A stretch of 6,502 nt of DNA from an uncultured Bacteroidales bacterium (GTDB taxonomy: Bacteria > Bacteroidota > Bacteroidia > Bacteroidales > Paludibacteraceae): the NCBI GenBank assembly GCA_903873355.1, contig CAIQOG010000162.1, forward strand, positions 1 to 6,502, written 5' to 3'. A program made the position numbers and the translations under genes. Under the pieces are notes generated by a model, which was not told the DNA's origin, did no database searches, and saw only the letters and a program-made list of their open reading frames with translations. This document shows positions 1 to 6,502 of the stretch, piece by piece; position 1 is the stretch's first letter, and every line of letters starts with the position of its first letter.

Positions 1-2941
1 GATACCACATGGTGGTCAACATATTGGTTTTGGTTATACTATTCCAGTCTAAATAACTTGGATATGGATTACCTACCAAATTAAATCCATTTTTAACCTG
101 ACCTGATGTTTGGGTAAGACCAATCTCTTGCGCACCGGTATTCAACGTACCAGTGAAAGTTACTACTCCGCTTGATGCCATATTAGCTACATAACCTTTC
201 ATTATAGTAAGACCTGTTGCATTATTTGTAATTGTCGGCCATGGTGCTGTGCTACCATGTGCTTCATCATAACTGTAAAGTAAGTTGCTCAATCCTGCAG
301 GATTAAATACAGCAGCAGTCGCTCCCGAAACAGGGCTTGAAACATACCAGTTACGACCGGTTGTCAGGTATTGTTGAACGTTGGTACTTCCTGCTGAAAG
401 TGTTCCTCCATTATCAACAAAGGTAGCTGTTCCTGTGGCATCGCTCTGAAGGGTTAATGCACCTACCACTGTAAGCGTTTTACCTGAAGCAAGAGTAAGC
501 TTTCCTCCCTTATTTACTGTCATTGTTTTTACGGTCGCATTTTCATCAATGGTTAGTTCACCTGCAGAAACTGTTACATCGGTTGCTGAAGTTGGTGAAT
601 AGGTCGACAGATTTGAATTGGATGAAACAACAATAGAAGCAGCCAATACAGTTAAGCCTTGTTCCACACTGGTTGCAGCATTATAGTTTGTACTTGAAGC
701 TTGCGAAGCAGTAATAGTTGTTGAACCAGCACTTACAAGATGGATTTTACCTTCAACGATAGTTGCTACAGCTTCATTTGAACTTGAATAAGTAATGGCA
801 TTTGTTCCTGAAGTAGCTGAAGTAGCTCCCGGAGCAAAATCTGCATCGCCTACAGTTACATTACTTAATGAGCTAAAACTAATGGTTTGAGAAGCTTTTG
901 CAATTGTAAAGTCTGTAGCCGATGAACTTGCTCCATTGTAGTTTGCATCTGCTGCTACTGAAGCAGTTACTGTATAACTTCCAGCATTCGTTGGAGCTGT
1001 GTCACTTGGACCATAACCTGTTCCGGCATAGCTATAAGTTACTGTACCTGTAGAACCTGTTACGCTTGAAGTAGCAGGACCTTGTGCTGATCCAGTATAA
1101 TTAAAACTGGTCGTTCCGGTTACTGAAATGCTTGAGTTTACTTTTGAAACTGTAATATTTTTAATTACAGATGTAGCTGCATTGTAGTATGCACTTGCAG
1201 CCTGTGAAGCAGTAATTGTTGTAGAACCCGAGCCGGTAACAGTCAAAGTATTACCACTTAAACTAACTACAGAATTGTTTTGTGAAGAATAACTTATTGC
1301 CGATGAGAGGGGAGCTGATGATGTTGCTGCTGTTATACTTAAAGGATTATCAGTAGTTAATAATCCGGTTAAATTTGATTGATTCCATGTTATAACAGGT
1401 GTAGTTTTTGTTTCGTATGCTCCTACGGTTGGACTTCCAGCTAAAGGCAAACCTGCTTTATCATATTTATTGCCTGTAGCTACTCCTTTAGCAGTTAAAT
1501 ATGAACCAGTTTCTATAGTCCATCGTGAAGTGGCAATAGAAGCATCAGTGCTGTAGCCATTTATGGATGTTGGTGACGTAAAATATGATCCTTTTGCATT
1601 TATGTTAGTTGAAGAAAGATCGTTGAGATTATTAAAGACATTGTTTGAATTTGCTGTTGTTACAGTTCCCCCATTTGCAATATTGTTTGCGACAGTTATA
1701 GTTCCAACAGAACCTGCAGGTGTTTGATTTATTGTTAGATTCTGTACAGAAATTGTTCCTGACCCATTGTTATTTTTATTGTCTAACAATACATTATTTG
1801 CAATAACATGATAGGGCTGTGTTGTATTTGAAAACCCTCCTCTGATTCCATATCCTATACGCATCATACTATTATTTGCAACTGCACAATTTACAATAGA
1901 ATCCATGTTTGTAGTGGCAGAATTATAAGTAAATATCAGACCTCCATTGCCTAAGTTTGTTGTACCAGTGCCGCCTTTTGGAATAAAGGTTACAGAATTA
2001 TTATGTACAACTAGATTTTTCATACAATTATTATAAGTAGTACCTGATGACATTGATATTATCATTCCTCTAGGGTTGTTATAGGTTGGAGTGCCCATGC
2101 CAAAACTTGTATAATCTAGTGTTATTTGATTTTTTCTGATAACACAATTTGAAAAGACGTTTCTACCTGTAGTATTTGAAGCATCAATGTGAACGAGAGG
2201 TGATTGTTGAACATCCTGAGTTTGTGAACTTGTAGGAGTTATTGTAGAAGTATTATTTTCAATTAAACAATTGTCGACATTATTAGACCCTCCTGTAGTA
2301 GTGGTTGGTTGACCCATAAATAACAATGCTCCTTTTGTATAACCCATATTAGCTGTTGCAGTGTTAGGTGCAGCACTTAAAGTACAACCACTTAATATAT
2401 TGTTCTGAAAGGTAGTAAAATTATTAATCTTTACCATATTATTACCACCTGTTGAAGCTGATAATTGGCCTACATTTAAAGTTCCGGTAATGGTAAAACC
2501 ATCAAAAATCCTTTTTGCTGTATTCGAGTTAATATACAATCCATACGCATTATTTGTAGAATTGAAACTTAGTGTTGTAGGATTTGTAAATTCCCAAGGT
2601 TCAATAATACCATTGTTGTCTAAATCTGATTTTGCACGCTGCGCAGAATTACTTTCTGTACCTGTAAAACCTCCTAGATAGTTCACATCTGCCTTAGTGG
2701 CAAATGCTGAATTGTTTGATACAGTTGCACTAAACGAATAAGTAACCGCTAATCCACCTTTAATAAATACGGAGTCGCCGGCACTAATGGCAGAGCTTCC
2801 TGAATTAGGAATACTTGTTAGTGCTTTAGCCCATGTAGATCCATCCGAATTATCACCGGATGCTGCGACATAGACAATTTTTGCATTAGCTATTATACAA
2901 ACAACTAAAATGCTTAATAATGATGTGATGATTCTTTTCAT
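1..2941 (-). CDS. Large secreted beta-helix / Ig-like surface protein (choice-of-anchor Q type), C-terminus cut by window edge
   Basis: The frame is open from the ATG at 2941 to base 1 (980 codons, no stop), so the C-terminus lies outside the window. Residues 1-20 form a signal peptide with a hydrophobic core and an ANA cleavage site. Residues 21-510 form a right-handed parallel beta-helix with Asn-rich turns (NNCLIENN, LVVHNNS, CAVANNS, VIANNV), closing with the VGAYE motif typical of choice-of-anchor Q proteins. Three Ig-like domains follow: about 515-600 (Big-like), 601-683 (MBG-like) and 684-767 (Big-like again). Residues 768-850 look like a short beta-solenoid. Residues 860-980 carry the NWYVSSPV and NLVGNPYPS motifs that usually precede a T9SS sorting domain, which I expect just beyond the edge. 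An EF-hand-like loop sits at 106-117. The helix is paralogous to the neighbour at 3189-5177. It is probably a cell-surface adhesin or glycan-contacting protein; I see no catalytic signature. Coding status is firm, the function is inference. Confidence 0.93.
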   Translation of the reverse strand, partial: MKRIITSLLSILVVCIIANAKIVYVAASGDNSDGSTWAKALTSIPNSGSSAISAGDSVFIKGGLAVTYSFSATVSNNSAFATKADVNYLGGFTGTESNSAQRAKSDLDNNGIIEPWEFTNPTTLSFNSTNNAYGLYINSNTAKRIFDGFTITGTLNVGQLSASTGGNNMVKINNFTTFQNNILSGCTLSAAPNTATANMGYTKGALLFMGQPTTTTGGSNNVDNCLIENNTSTITPTSSQTQDVQQSPLVHIDASNTTGRNVFSNCVIRKNQITLDYTSFGMGTPTYNNPRGMIISMSSGTTYNNCMKNLVVHNNSVTFIPKGGTGTTNLGNGGLIFTYNSATTNMDSIVNCAVANNSMMRIGYGIRGGFSNTTQPYHVIANNVLLDNKNNNGSGTISVQNLTINQTPAGSVGTITVANNIANGGTVTTANSNNVFNNLNDLSSTNINAKGSYFTSPTSINGYSTDASIATSRWTIETGSYLTAKGVATGNKYDKAGLPLAGSPTVGAYETKTTPVITWNQSNLTGLLTTDNPLSITAATSSAPLSSAISYSSQNNSVVSLSGNTLTVTGSGSTTITASQAASAYYNAATSVIKNITVSKVNSSISVTGTTSFNYTGSAQGPATSSVTGSTGTVTYSYAGTGYGPSDTAPTNAGSYTVTASVAADANYNGASSSATDFTIAKASQTISFSSLSNVTVGDADFAPGATSATSGTNAITYSSSNEAVATIVEGKIHLVSAGSTTITASQASSTNYNAATSVEQGLTVLAASIVVSSNSNLSTYSPTSATDVTVSAGELTIDENATVKTMTVNKGGKLTLASGKTLTVVGALTLQSDATGTATFVDNGGTLSAGSTNVQQYLTTGRNWYVSSPVSGATAAVFNPAGLSNLLYSYDEAHGSTAPWPTITNNATGLTIMKGYVANMASSGVVTFTGTLNTGAQEIGLTQTSGQVKNGFNLVGNPYPSYLDWNSITKTNMLTTMWY
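675..727 (-). repeat. Internal Ig-domain DNA repeat, copy 2 (of 1176-1228)
   Basis: This 53-bp stretch matches 1176-1228 at 44 of 53 positions by hand count. It encodes the end of the third Ig-like domain (ITASQASSTNYNAATSV), the counterpart of the same strand region in the first Ig-like domain. It marks a domain-level duplication within the gene. Confidence 0.75.
1176..1228 (-). repeat. Internal Ig-domain DNA repeat, copy 1 (of 675-727)
   Basis: This 53-bp stretch encodes ITASQAASAYYNAATSV at the end of the first Ig-like domain and matches 675-727 at 44 of 53 bases. The MBG-like domain between the two copies has a different sequence, giving an A-B-A domain order. Confidence 0.75.
2591..2626 (-). 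other. EF-hand-type calcium loop in the large beta-helix protein
   Basis: Residues 106-117 read DLDNNGIIEPWE. This has Asp at loop positions 1 and 3, Asn at 5, Gly at 6, Ile at 8 and Glu at 12, the canonical 12-residue EF-hand ligand pattern. The flanking sequence does not look like paired EF-hand helices, so a free-standing calcium loop on the beta-helix is more likely. The paralogue has the same loop at the equivalent place. Confidence 0.55.
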
Positions 2942-3003
2942 AAGAATTCGTTTTTAAATGATTAATAAATTTGTATTTTGATTTAAATTCAATTTGATAG
3001 GTG

Positions 3004-3046
3004 CAAAAATAGATAGTTGAAATGCAAAGGATGGGTGTATTTTTGT
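3004..3046 (-). promoter_or_regulatory. Candidate promoter of the large beta-helix / Ig-like gene, with shared upstream block
   Basis: On the minus strand, TATTTTTG at 3011-3004 fits TAnnTTTG, with a leader of roughly 55-60 nt to the ATG at 2941. ACAAAAATACACCC (3046-3033) lies exactly 21 bp upstream. It differs at one base from the block before the gene at 3189-5177 and has the same spacing. The 21-bp spacers match at only about 4 positions, so the two blocks stand out from a diverged background. A TTTG occurs inside the spacer but only 13 bp from the -7 element, which is too close for a normal -33 box. Confidence 0.5.
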
Positions 3047-3144
3047 CATTTTTCGGGGTGAAAATTGTTCAACTGATGAAATAGTTGTAATTTATAAGAA
3101 AAAATATATGTGGCACACTATCAGATATTTACACTATTTTTTAA

Positions 3145-3163
3145 AATAACCAACTCTGTTATT
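3145..3163 (-). terminator. Weak inverted repeat downstream of the 662-residue gene
   Basis: About 25 nt after the stop codon, AATAAC and GTTATT form a possible 6-bp, A/T-rich stem around a 7-nt loop. Only a short T run follows before an A run, so this is a poor intrinsic terminator and could be chance. Apart from this and the promoter at 3004-3046, I see nothing definite in the 247-bp gap between the two beta-helix genes. Confidence 0.18.
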
Positions 3164-3188
3164 ATACTTAATTAAAACAATTTTCTTT

Positions 3189-5177
3189 TCAAATAATTAC
3201 TTTTTGAAGATGTAATCCTTTCTGTGTTTTAACTTTTATCAAATAAACCCCTGATTGATTTAAACGAATTGCAGTGTCATTTACTTTAGTAGAAATCACT
3301 AAACGTCCAACTGAGTTGTAAACCTCCAACTGTCCAGAAATATTGATAATCAAATCTTGTCCTTTAACTGTAACAGGCAAAAATTCAGGCACATTTTCAA
3401 CCACAGTAGTAGGGTCAACAATAATATTTGCTGTAATGGTATTGTCTTTAGTCGTTACGAAAGTATAAGAAGAGTTACTCGACAATGTTCCACTTACATC
3501 AGTCCAATTTGAGAATAATTTACCATTATACGGTGTGGCAGTAAGCGTTACACTGCTTCCATAATCATATGTACCTGCACCAGTAACCGAACTTGTACTG
3601 GTTGCTGGTTCATTGATATTCACAGATATTACATTTGAAGCATATTCATATGCTCCAACAGAAGGAGTAGCAACAAATGAATGACCGGCTTTGTCGGTTT
3701 TATTGAGTGTTGTTATTCCTTTTCCCAAAAGGTAGGAACCTGAACCTATCATCCAACGAGATTGAGCAATTTTAATTGAATCAGGACTTCCAGCCACACG
3801 GTTTGCTCCTATAGAGGTTGTTGGATTACAAAAATAAGGTGCTTTAGCGCCGGTGTTTGCAGTAGCAAGATCAGAAAGATTATTAACTGTAACACCTGTT
3901 GCCAATGTTATACTAACACCTCCATTACCTATATTGTTAGCAATCAAATTAGCCACATTAGTACCTGTTGTCCAACAAGTAAAATTTTGCACTGCATTGG
4001 TTGTTTCAACATCACCATAGTTTATATTTTGATAACCAACATTATTAGCTACGATATGCGTGTATTGTGTGGCAGCACTACTAAAACCAACTTTGATACC
4101 ATAACCAATACGGGTCATTTTATTATTGGCAACAATACAGTTTATTATTGAATCTTTATACCCACTCGTCCCCGGATTATAAACGTACAGTAGTCCTCCG
4201 TTTCCAAGATTTGTATTAGCAGCAGAACCAGTCTTTGGAGTAAATAATGCTGTATTGTTATGAATGATTACGTTTTTTACTGCATTTGCATATGTTGAAT
4301 TTGCACCAGGTGTTAATGCAAGTATCATTCCTCTCTGATTGTTATAGGTCATACTTGTAACTCCTGAACAATCAAGCGATACCTGATTGTTTCGAATGAC
4401 AGTATTTGAACATACGTTTCGTCCTGTAGTACCTGCAGAATTTATAAAAATAATTGGAGATATAGAATTATCATATTGAGTTCCGGTTGCAGTAATTGTT
4501 GCAATATTTTTTTCGATCAAACAATTATTTATTGTCCCAGCTTGTCCTAAAACACCAATAATACCTCCCTGAACTGATCCTCCAAAACTTCCGCTAGTAC
4601 TCATAGCTTCAGAAAAAGTAACTCCATTTACAATATTGTTCTGAAAATTAATATTGTTATTAAGTTTAATAAAGCTGTTTGCATAAGTTGTGGCTGTTCC
4701 TGTGATTGAGATACCTGTACTCGATCCTGTGATCGTAAATCCATCAAAATATCGCAAAAAAGTGTTGGTGTTAAAATACAAACCATACGCATTATTTGAA
4801 GCTGTCAAGCTTAAAATAGTTGGATTACTAAACTCCCATGGCTCAACAATGCCATTCCCATCCAAATCGGAAATTGCACGATCTGAAGTTGAAGTCTCTG
4901 TGCCTGCAAATCCTCCATAATAATTCTTTTCAACAGTTGTTGCCAAACAAGAACTGCCTGAAGTAGCTTGTGAATAAGAATAAGTTCCGGCCTTCACAAA
5001 GATATTGTCACCGGCTACACCGAGTGCACTTGCAGCAGTTATAGTTTTTTTTGCTGTTGCCCAAGATTGTCCATTGCCACTATCATCGGCCTTGGAACCA
5101 TCAACATAATAATTAGTCGCATTTGCTCCGACAGAAATAGCCATTGCAAATAAAATTGAAGTAAAGATTTTTTTCAT
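3189..5177 (-). CDS. Secreted beta-helix protein (choice-of-anchor Q type) with InlB-like repeat and T9SS sorting domain
   Basis: Complete 662-residue protein. Residues 1-20 are a signal peptide (MKK start, hydrophobic core, ANA cleavage site), which supports the ATG at 5177. Residues 21-510 form a right-handed beta-helix with recurrent Asn-rich turns (NNCLIEKN, NTVIRNNQ, VIIHNNT, CIVANNK, LIANNIGNGG), ending in SVGAYEY, the usual end of choice-of-anchor Q modules. An EF-hand-type loop is at 104-115. Residues 516-585 resemble a divergent InlB B-repeat (YGSSVTLTATP, FSNWTD, ITANI). Residues 595-662 look like a T9SS type A sorting domain (LEVYNSVGRLV, SGVYLIKVKT, KVII), although the usual YPNP motif is absent. 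The protein should cross the outer membrane by the T9SS and be released or attached to the surface. It is paralogous to the gene at 1-2941: 45 of 66 residues match by hand over residues about 85-150. Structural or adhesive role is inferred; no enzyme motif was seen. Confidence 0.93.
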   Translation of the reverse strand: MKKIFTSILFAMAISVGANATNYYVDGSKADDSGNGQSWATAKKTITAASALGVAGDNIFVKAGTYSYSQATSGSSCLATTVEKNYYGGFAGTETSTSDRAISDLDGNGIVEPWEFSNPTILSLTASNNAYGLYFNTNTFLRYFDGFTITGSSTGISITGTATTYANSFIKLNNNINFQNNIVNGVTFSEAMSTSGSFGGSVQGGIIGVLGQAGTINNCLIEKNIATITATGTQYDNSISPIIFINSAGTTGRNVCSNTVIRNNQVSLDCSGVTSMTYNNQRGMILALTPGANSTYANAVKNVIIHNNTALFTPKTGSAANTNLGNGGLLYVYNPGTSGYKDSIINCIVANNKMTRIGYGIKVGFSSAATQYTHIVANNVGYQNINYGDVETTNAVQNFTCWTTGTNVANLIANNIGNGGVSITLATGVTVNNLSDLATANTGAKAPYFCNPTTSIGANRVAGSPDSIKIAQSRWMIGSGSYLLGKGITTLNKTDKAGHSFVATPSVGAYEYASNVISVNINEPATSTSSVTGAGTYDYGSSVTLTATPYNGKLFSNWTDVSGTLSSNSSYTFVTTKDNTITANIIVDPTTVVENVPEFLPVTVKGQDLIINISGQLEVYNSVGRLVISTKVNDTAIRLNQSGVYLIKVKTQKGLHLQKVII
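4833..4868 (-). other. EF-hand-type calcium loop in the 662-residue beta-helix protein
   Basis: Residues 104-115 read DLDGNGIVEPWE, with ligand positions Asp1, Asp3, Asn5, Gly6, Val8 and Glu12. It aligns with residues 106-117 of the paralogue. The bases have diverged at several synonymous sites between the two copies while the key residues are kept, which fits selection on the protein. Confidence 0.55.
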
Positions 5178-5229
5178 GATTTTATAATTTAAACGTATTG
5201 AAATAATTTTATATTTATTATTTATGCAG

Positions 5230-5272
5230 CAAAGATAATAGAGTTATTGATTAATTTAGGGTGTCTTTTTGT
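5230..5272 (-). promoter_or_regulatory. Candidate promoter of the 662-residue beta-helix gene, with shared upstream block
   Basis: Read on the minus strand, TATCTTTG at 5237-5230 fits the Bacteroidota -7 consensus TAnnTTTG, and the transcript would have a leader of roughly 45-50 nt before the ATG at 5177. Exactly 21 bp upstream lies ACAAAAAGACACCC (5272-5259). It occupies the place where a TTTG -33 box is normally found, and no TTTG is visible there. The same arrangement precedes the paralogous gene at 1-2941. The leader is A/T-rich without a Shine-Dalgarno sequence, as is usual in this phylum. No transcription start has been measured. Confidence 0.5.
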
Positions 5273-5309
5273 TGAAATAGATGCGAAAATTCGTCCAAAG
5301 TTGTTTTTA

Positions 5310-6502
5310 TCAATAAATTGAAAATCCTTTGCTTGAATAGTATTGATTCGAGGTAAGTTTAAGAATATATAATCCCTTTGTTAAATCAGAAACATTTATA
5401 TAAAAATACTTGTCTTCTGACTGAATTTCTTTTCGAAGAATGACCTTGCCTGAAATTTCCAAAATTTCCAAAGTGGCTTTTTGAATGGGTTCAGTAAATT
5501 TAATGTTAAGTACATCCTTAGTTGGAACAGGAAATATGTTCATTATCTCTTTTTGGGATGTAATCTTTGGTATTGCATTCGGACTTACCGGATCAACGGT
5601 AATGGCATAATTCCATTTATCGGTACGGAATGGGCAAGCAGTCAAACTGTCCTTATTGATAAGATTTGGAATGGATGTTGACGAATAGGCAAAAGCCACA
5701 TTTACCGGACTTGTTACCGAACCTGATGACACGAGCACATCATTACCATCGAACACTGCAGTAGCTGTAACAAAGTTATTATCATTCCCGGCAATCTGGA
5801 AATTATTCAATGCTTGTCCATCGCGGGTGGTAAGACCAGAACCAATGGAAGCAGTCTGGAATTTGATACGGATTTTAGTTCCTTCCACAGAGAATGACTT
5901 TAACAATGGTCCAGCATAGGTTATATTTTGTCCGTACAATTTTGCTTCAGCCCAACGGGCAAGGCGTAACCCCACATCTTTTTTATTGCGTGGATGAATG
6001 TTTCCCAAATCTGCATCGGCCAAATCGAGTGATACTACCATACCTGTATTAGGAACCGTCAGCATATTGGTTTGTTGATCGCGCAGGGTTGTGGACATGT
6101 AAATATATGCCGGCATTTGTACATAATAAAACGGTATATTGCCCTGACCCCATGATGCACGCCAATCGGAAAGCATAGTACTGCAAAGTCTGTTGTAAAT
6201 ATCAACATAATTCGTTGTGCCGTTATTAGCTTCTCCCTGATACCAGAGAAATGCTTTGAGTGAAAATGGCACTAACGGTGCAATAATTCCATTATACAAT
6301 ACGGTGGACGCTGTGGCATAAGCAAGCGAAGGACTCTGGTCGAAAGGATCTAGAACAGTACTCTTCAGCAGTGGGTCTGCAGCCAATGATTCACGACTCA
6401 TCCACGACTGAACTGAAGAACCGCCCACAGCAGGAGTTAACAAACCAATAGGGATATTTATGTTAGAATTATTGTATAATTCACGTGCAAAATAATACGG
6501 AA
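5310..6502 (-). CDS. Sialate O-acetylesterase-like (SASA) carbohydrate esterase with T9SS sorting domain, N-terminus cut by window edge
   Basis: The frame stays open to the right edge, giving 396 visible residues before the TGA at 5310-5312. The first TTG/ATG candidates are internal, because the 19 residues upstream of the TTG at 6443 (PYYFARELYNN..INIPIG) already match this family. Numbering from the codon at 6500, visible motifs are IPIGLLTPAVGGSSVQSW (about 17-33), WYQGEAN (86-92), IHPRNKKDVG with the probable catalytic His at 169, and the late PFRTDKW. The GQSNM block with the nucleophilic Ser lies upstream, outside the window. This SGNH-like family removes O-acetyl groups from sialic acid or other glycans; the substrate here is unknown. 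Residues about 319-396 form a T9SS type A sorting domain (NIFPVPTKDVLNI, LEILEISGKVI, LTKGLYILKL), so the enzyme is probably surface-exposed or secreted. It lies upstream of two beta-helix genes on the same strand, 132 bp from the first. Confidence 0.93.
   Translation of the reverse strand, partial: PYYFARELYNNSNINIPIGLLTPAVGGSSVQSWMSRESLAADPLLKSTVLDPFDQSPSLAYATASTVLYNGIIAPLVPFSLKAFLWYQGEANNGTTNYVDIYNRLCSTMLSDWRASWGQGNIPFYYVQMPAYIYMSTTLRDQQTNMLTVPNTGMVVSLDLADADLGNIHPRNKKDVGLRLARWAEAKLYGQNITYAGPLLKSFSVEGTKIRIKFQTASIGSGLTTRDGQALNNFQIAGNDNNFVTATAVFDGNDVLVSSGSVTSPVNVAFAYSSTSIPNLINKDSLTACPFRTDKWNYAITVDPVSPNAIPKITSQKEIMNIFPVPTKDVLNIKFTEPIQKATLEILEISGKVILRKEIQSEDKYFYINVSDLTKGLYILKLTSNQYYSSKGFSIY

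Noticed and set aside
2490..2681. Short open plus-strand frame whose product resembles that of the open frame at 4690-4920
   Set aside because: Both lie antisense to the best-conserved helix segment of the two paralogues, so their similarity is a by-product of conservation on the minus strand. They have no separate promoter or leader.
2897..2899. Cys15 in the signal peptide of the large protein as a lipoprotein attachment site
   Set aside because: The preceding residues LVV do not fit a lipobox, because a small residue is needed at -1, and an ANA signal peptidase I site follows directly.
3070..3087. Inverted repeat CAACT-N8-AGTTG as a possible operator
   Set aside because: Only 5-bp arms, not extendable, and not conserved in front of the paralogous gene.
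3115..3137. Direct repeat ACACTAT at 3115-3121 and 3131-3137, and the nearby small palindrome TGTGGCACA at 3109-3117
   Set aside because: A 7-bp repeat is expected by chance in an A/T-rich gap of this size, the repeats lie about 100 bp upstream of the candidate promoter, and no counterpart exists upstream of the paralogue.
4690..4920. Short open plus-strand frame of 76 codons
   Set aside because: It is the antisense shadow of the EF-loop region in the 662-residue gene; the minus-strand frame has a signal peptide, domain motifs and family matches.
5178..5309. Intrinsic terminator after the esterase gene
   Set aside because: The only hairpin candidate is a 4-bp CGAA/TTCG stem with no following T run, so read-through into the next gene remains possible.
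5481..5681. Short open plus-strand frame of 66 codons
   Set aside because: It lies antisense to the sorting-domain end of the esterase and shows no recognisable motif.

Overview
The window looks like low-GC, AT-rich Bacteroidota DNA, most likely Bacteroidales. Four things point there: C-terminal type IX secretion (T9SS) sorting domains, candidate TAnnTTTG promoter elements, A/T-rich leaders without a Shine-Dalgarno sequence, and large surface proteins built from a beta-helix plus Ig-like domains. I cannot assign a genus, and nothing shows whether this is chromosome, plasmid or an integrated element. No RNA gene, CRISPR array, transposase or phage gene is visible.

All three genes lie on the minus strand, so transcription runs from right to left. 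At the right edge (5310-6502) is the 3' part of a SASA-type sialate O-acetylesterase-like carbohydrate esterase carrying a C-terminal sorting domain. Its N-terminus, including the expected nucleophile block, is outside the window. After a 132-bp gap comes a complete 662-residue secreted beta-helix protein (3189-5177), with an InlB-like repeat and a sorting domain. After a further 247 bp comes a larger paralogue (1-2941). It shares the same beta-helix module but continues into three Ig-like domains and a typical pre-sorting-domain region, and it runs off the left edge after 980 codons without a stop.

The genes probably work together as exported or cell-surface proteins: an esterase that removes acetyl groups from glycans, and two adhesin-like or glycan-contacting beta-helix proteins. 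No substrate can be read from the sequence. The two beta-helix genes share a 14-bp block (13 of 14 identical) exactly 21 bp upstream of a TAnnTTTGC element, while the spacer between these blocks has diverged. This suggests a common regulatory input and is the observation I find most worth following up. The second is a perfect EF-hand-type calcium loop conserved in the N-terminal part of both paralogues.
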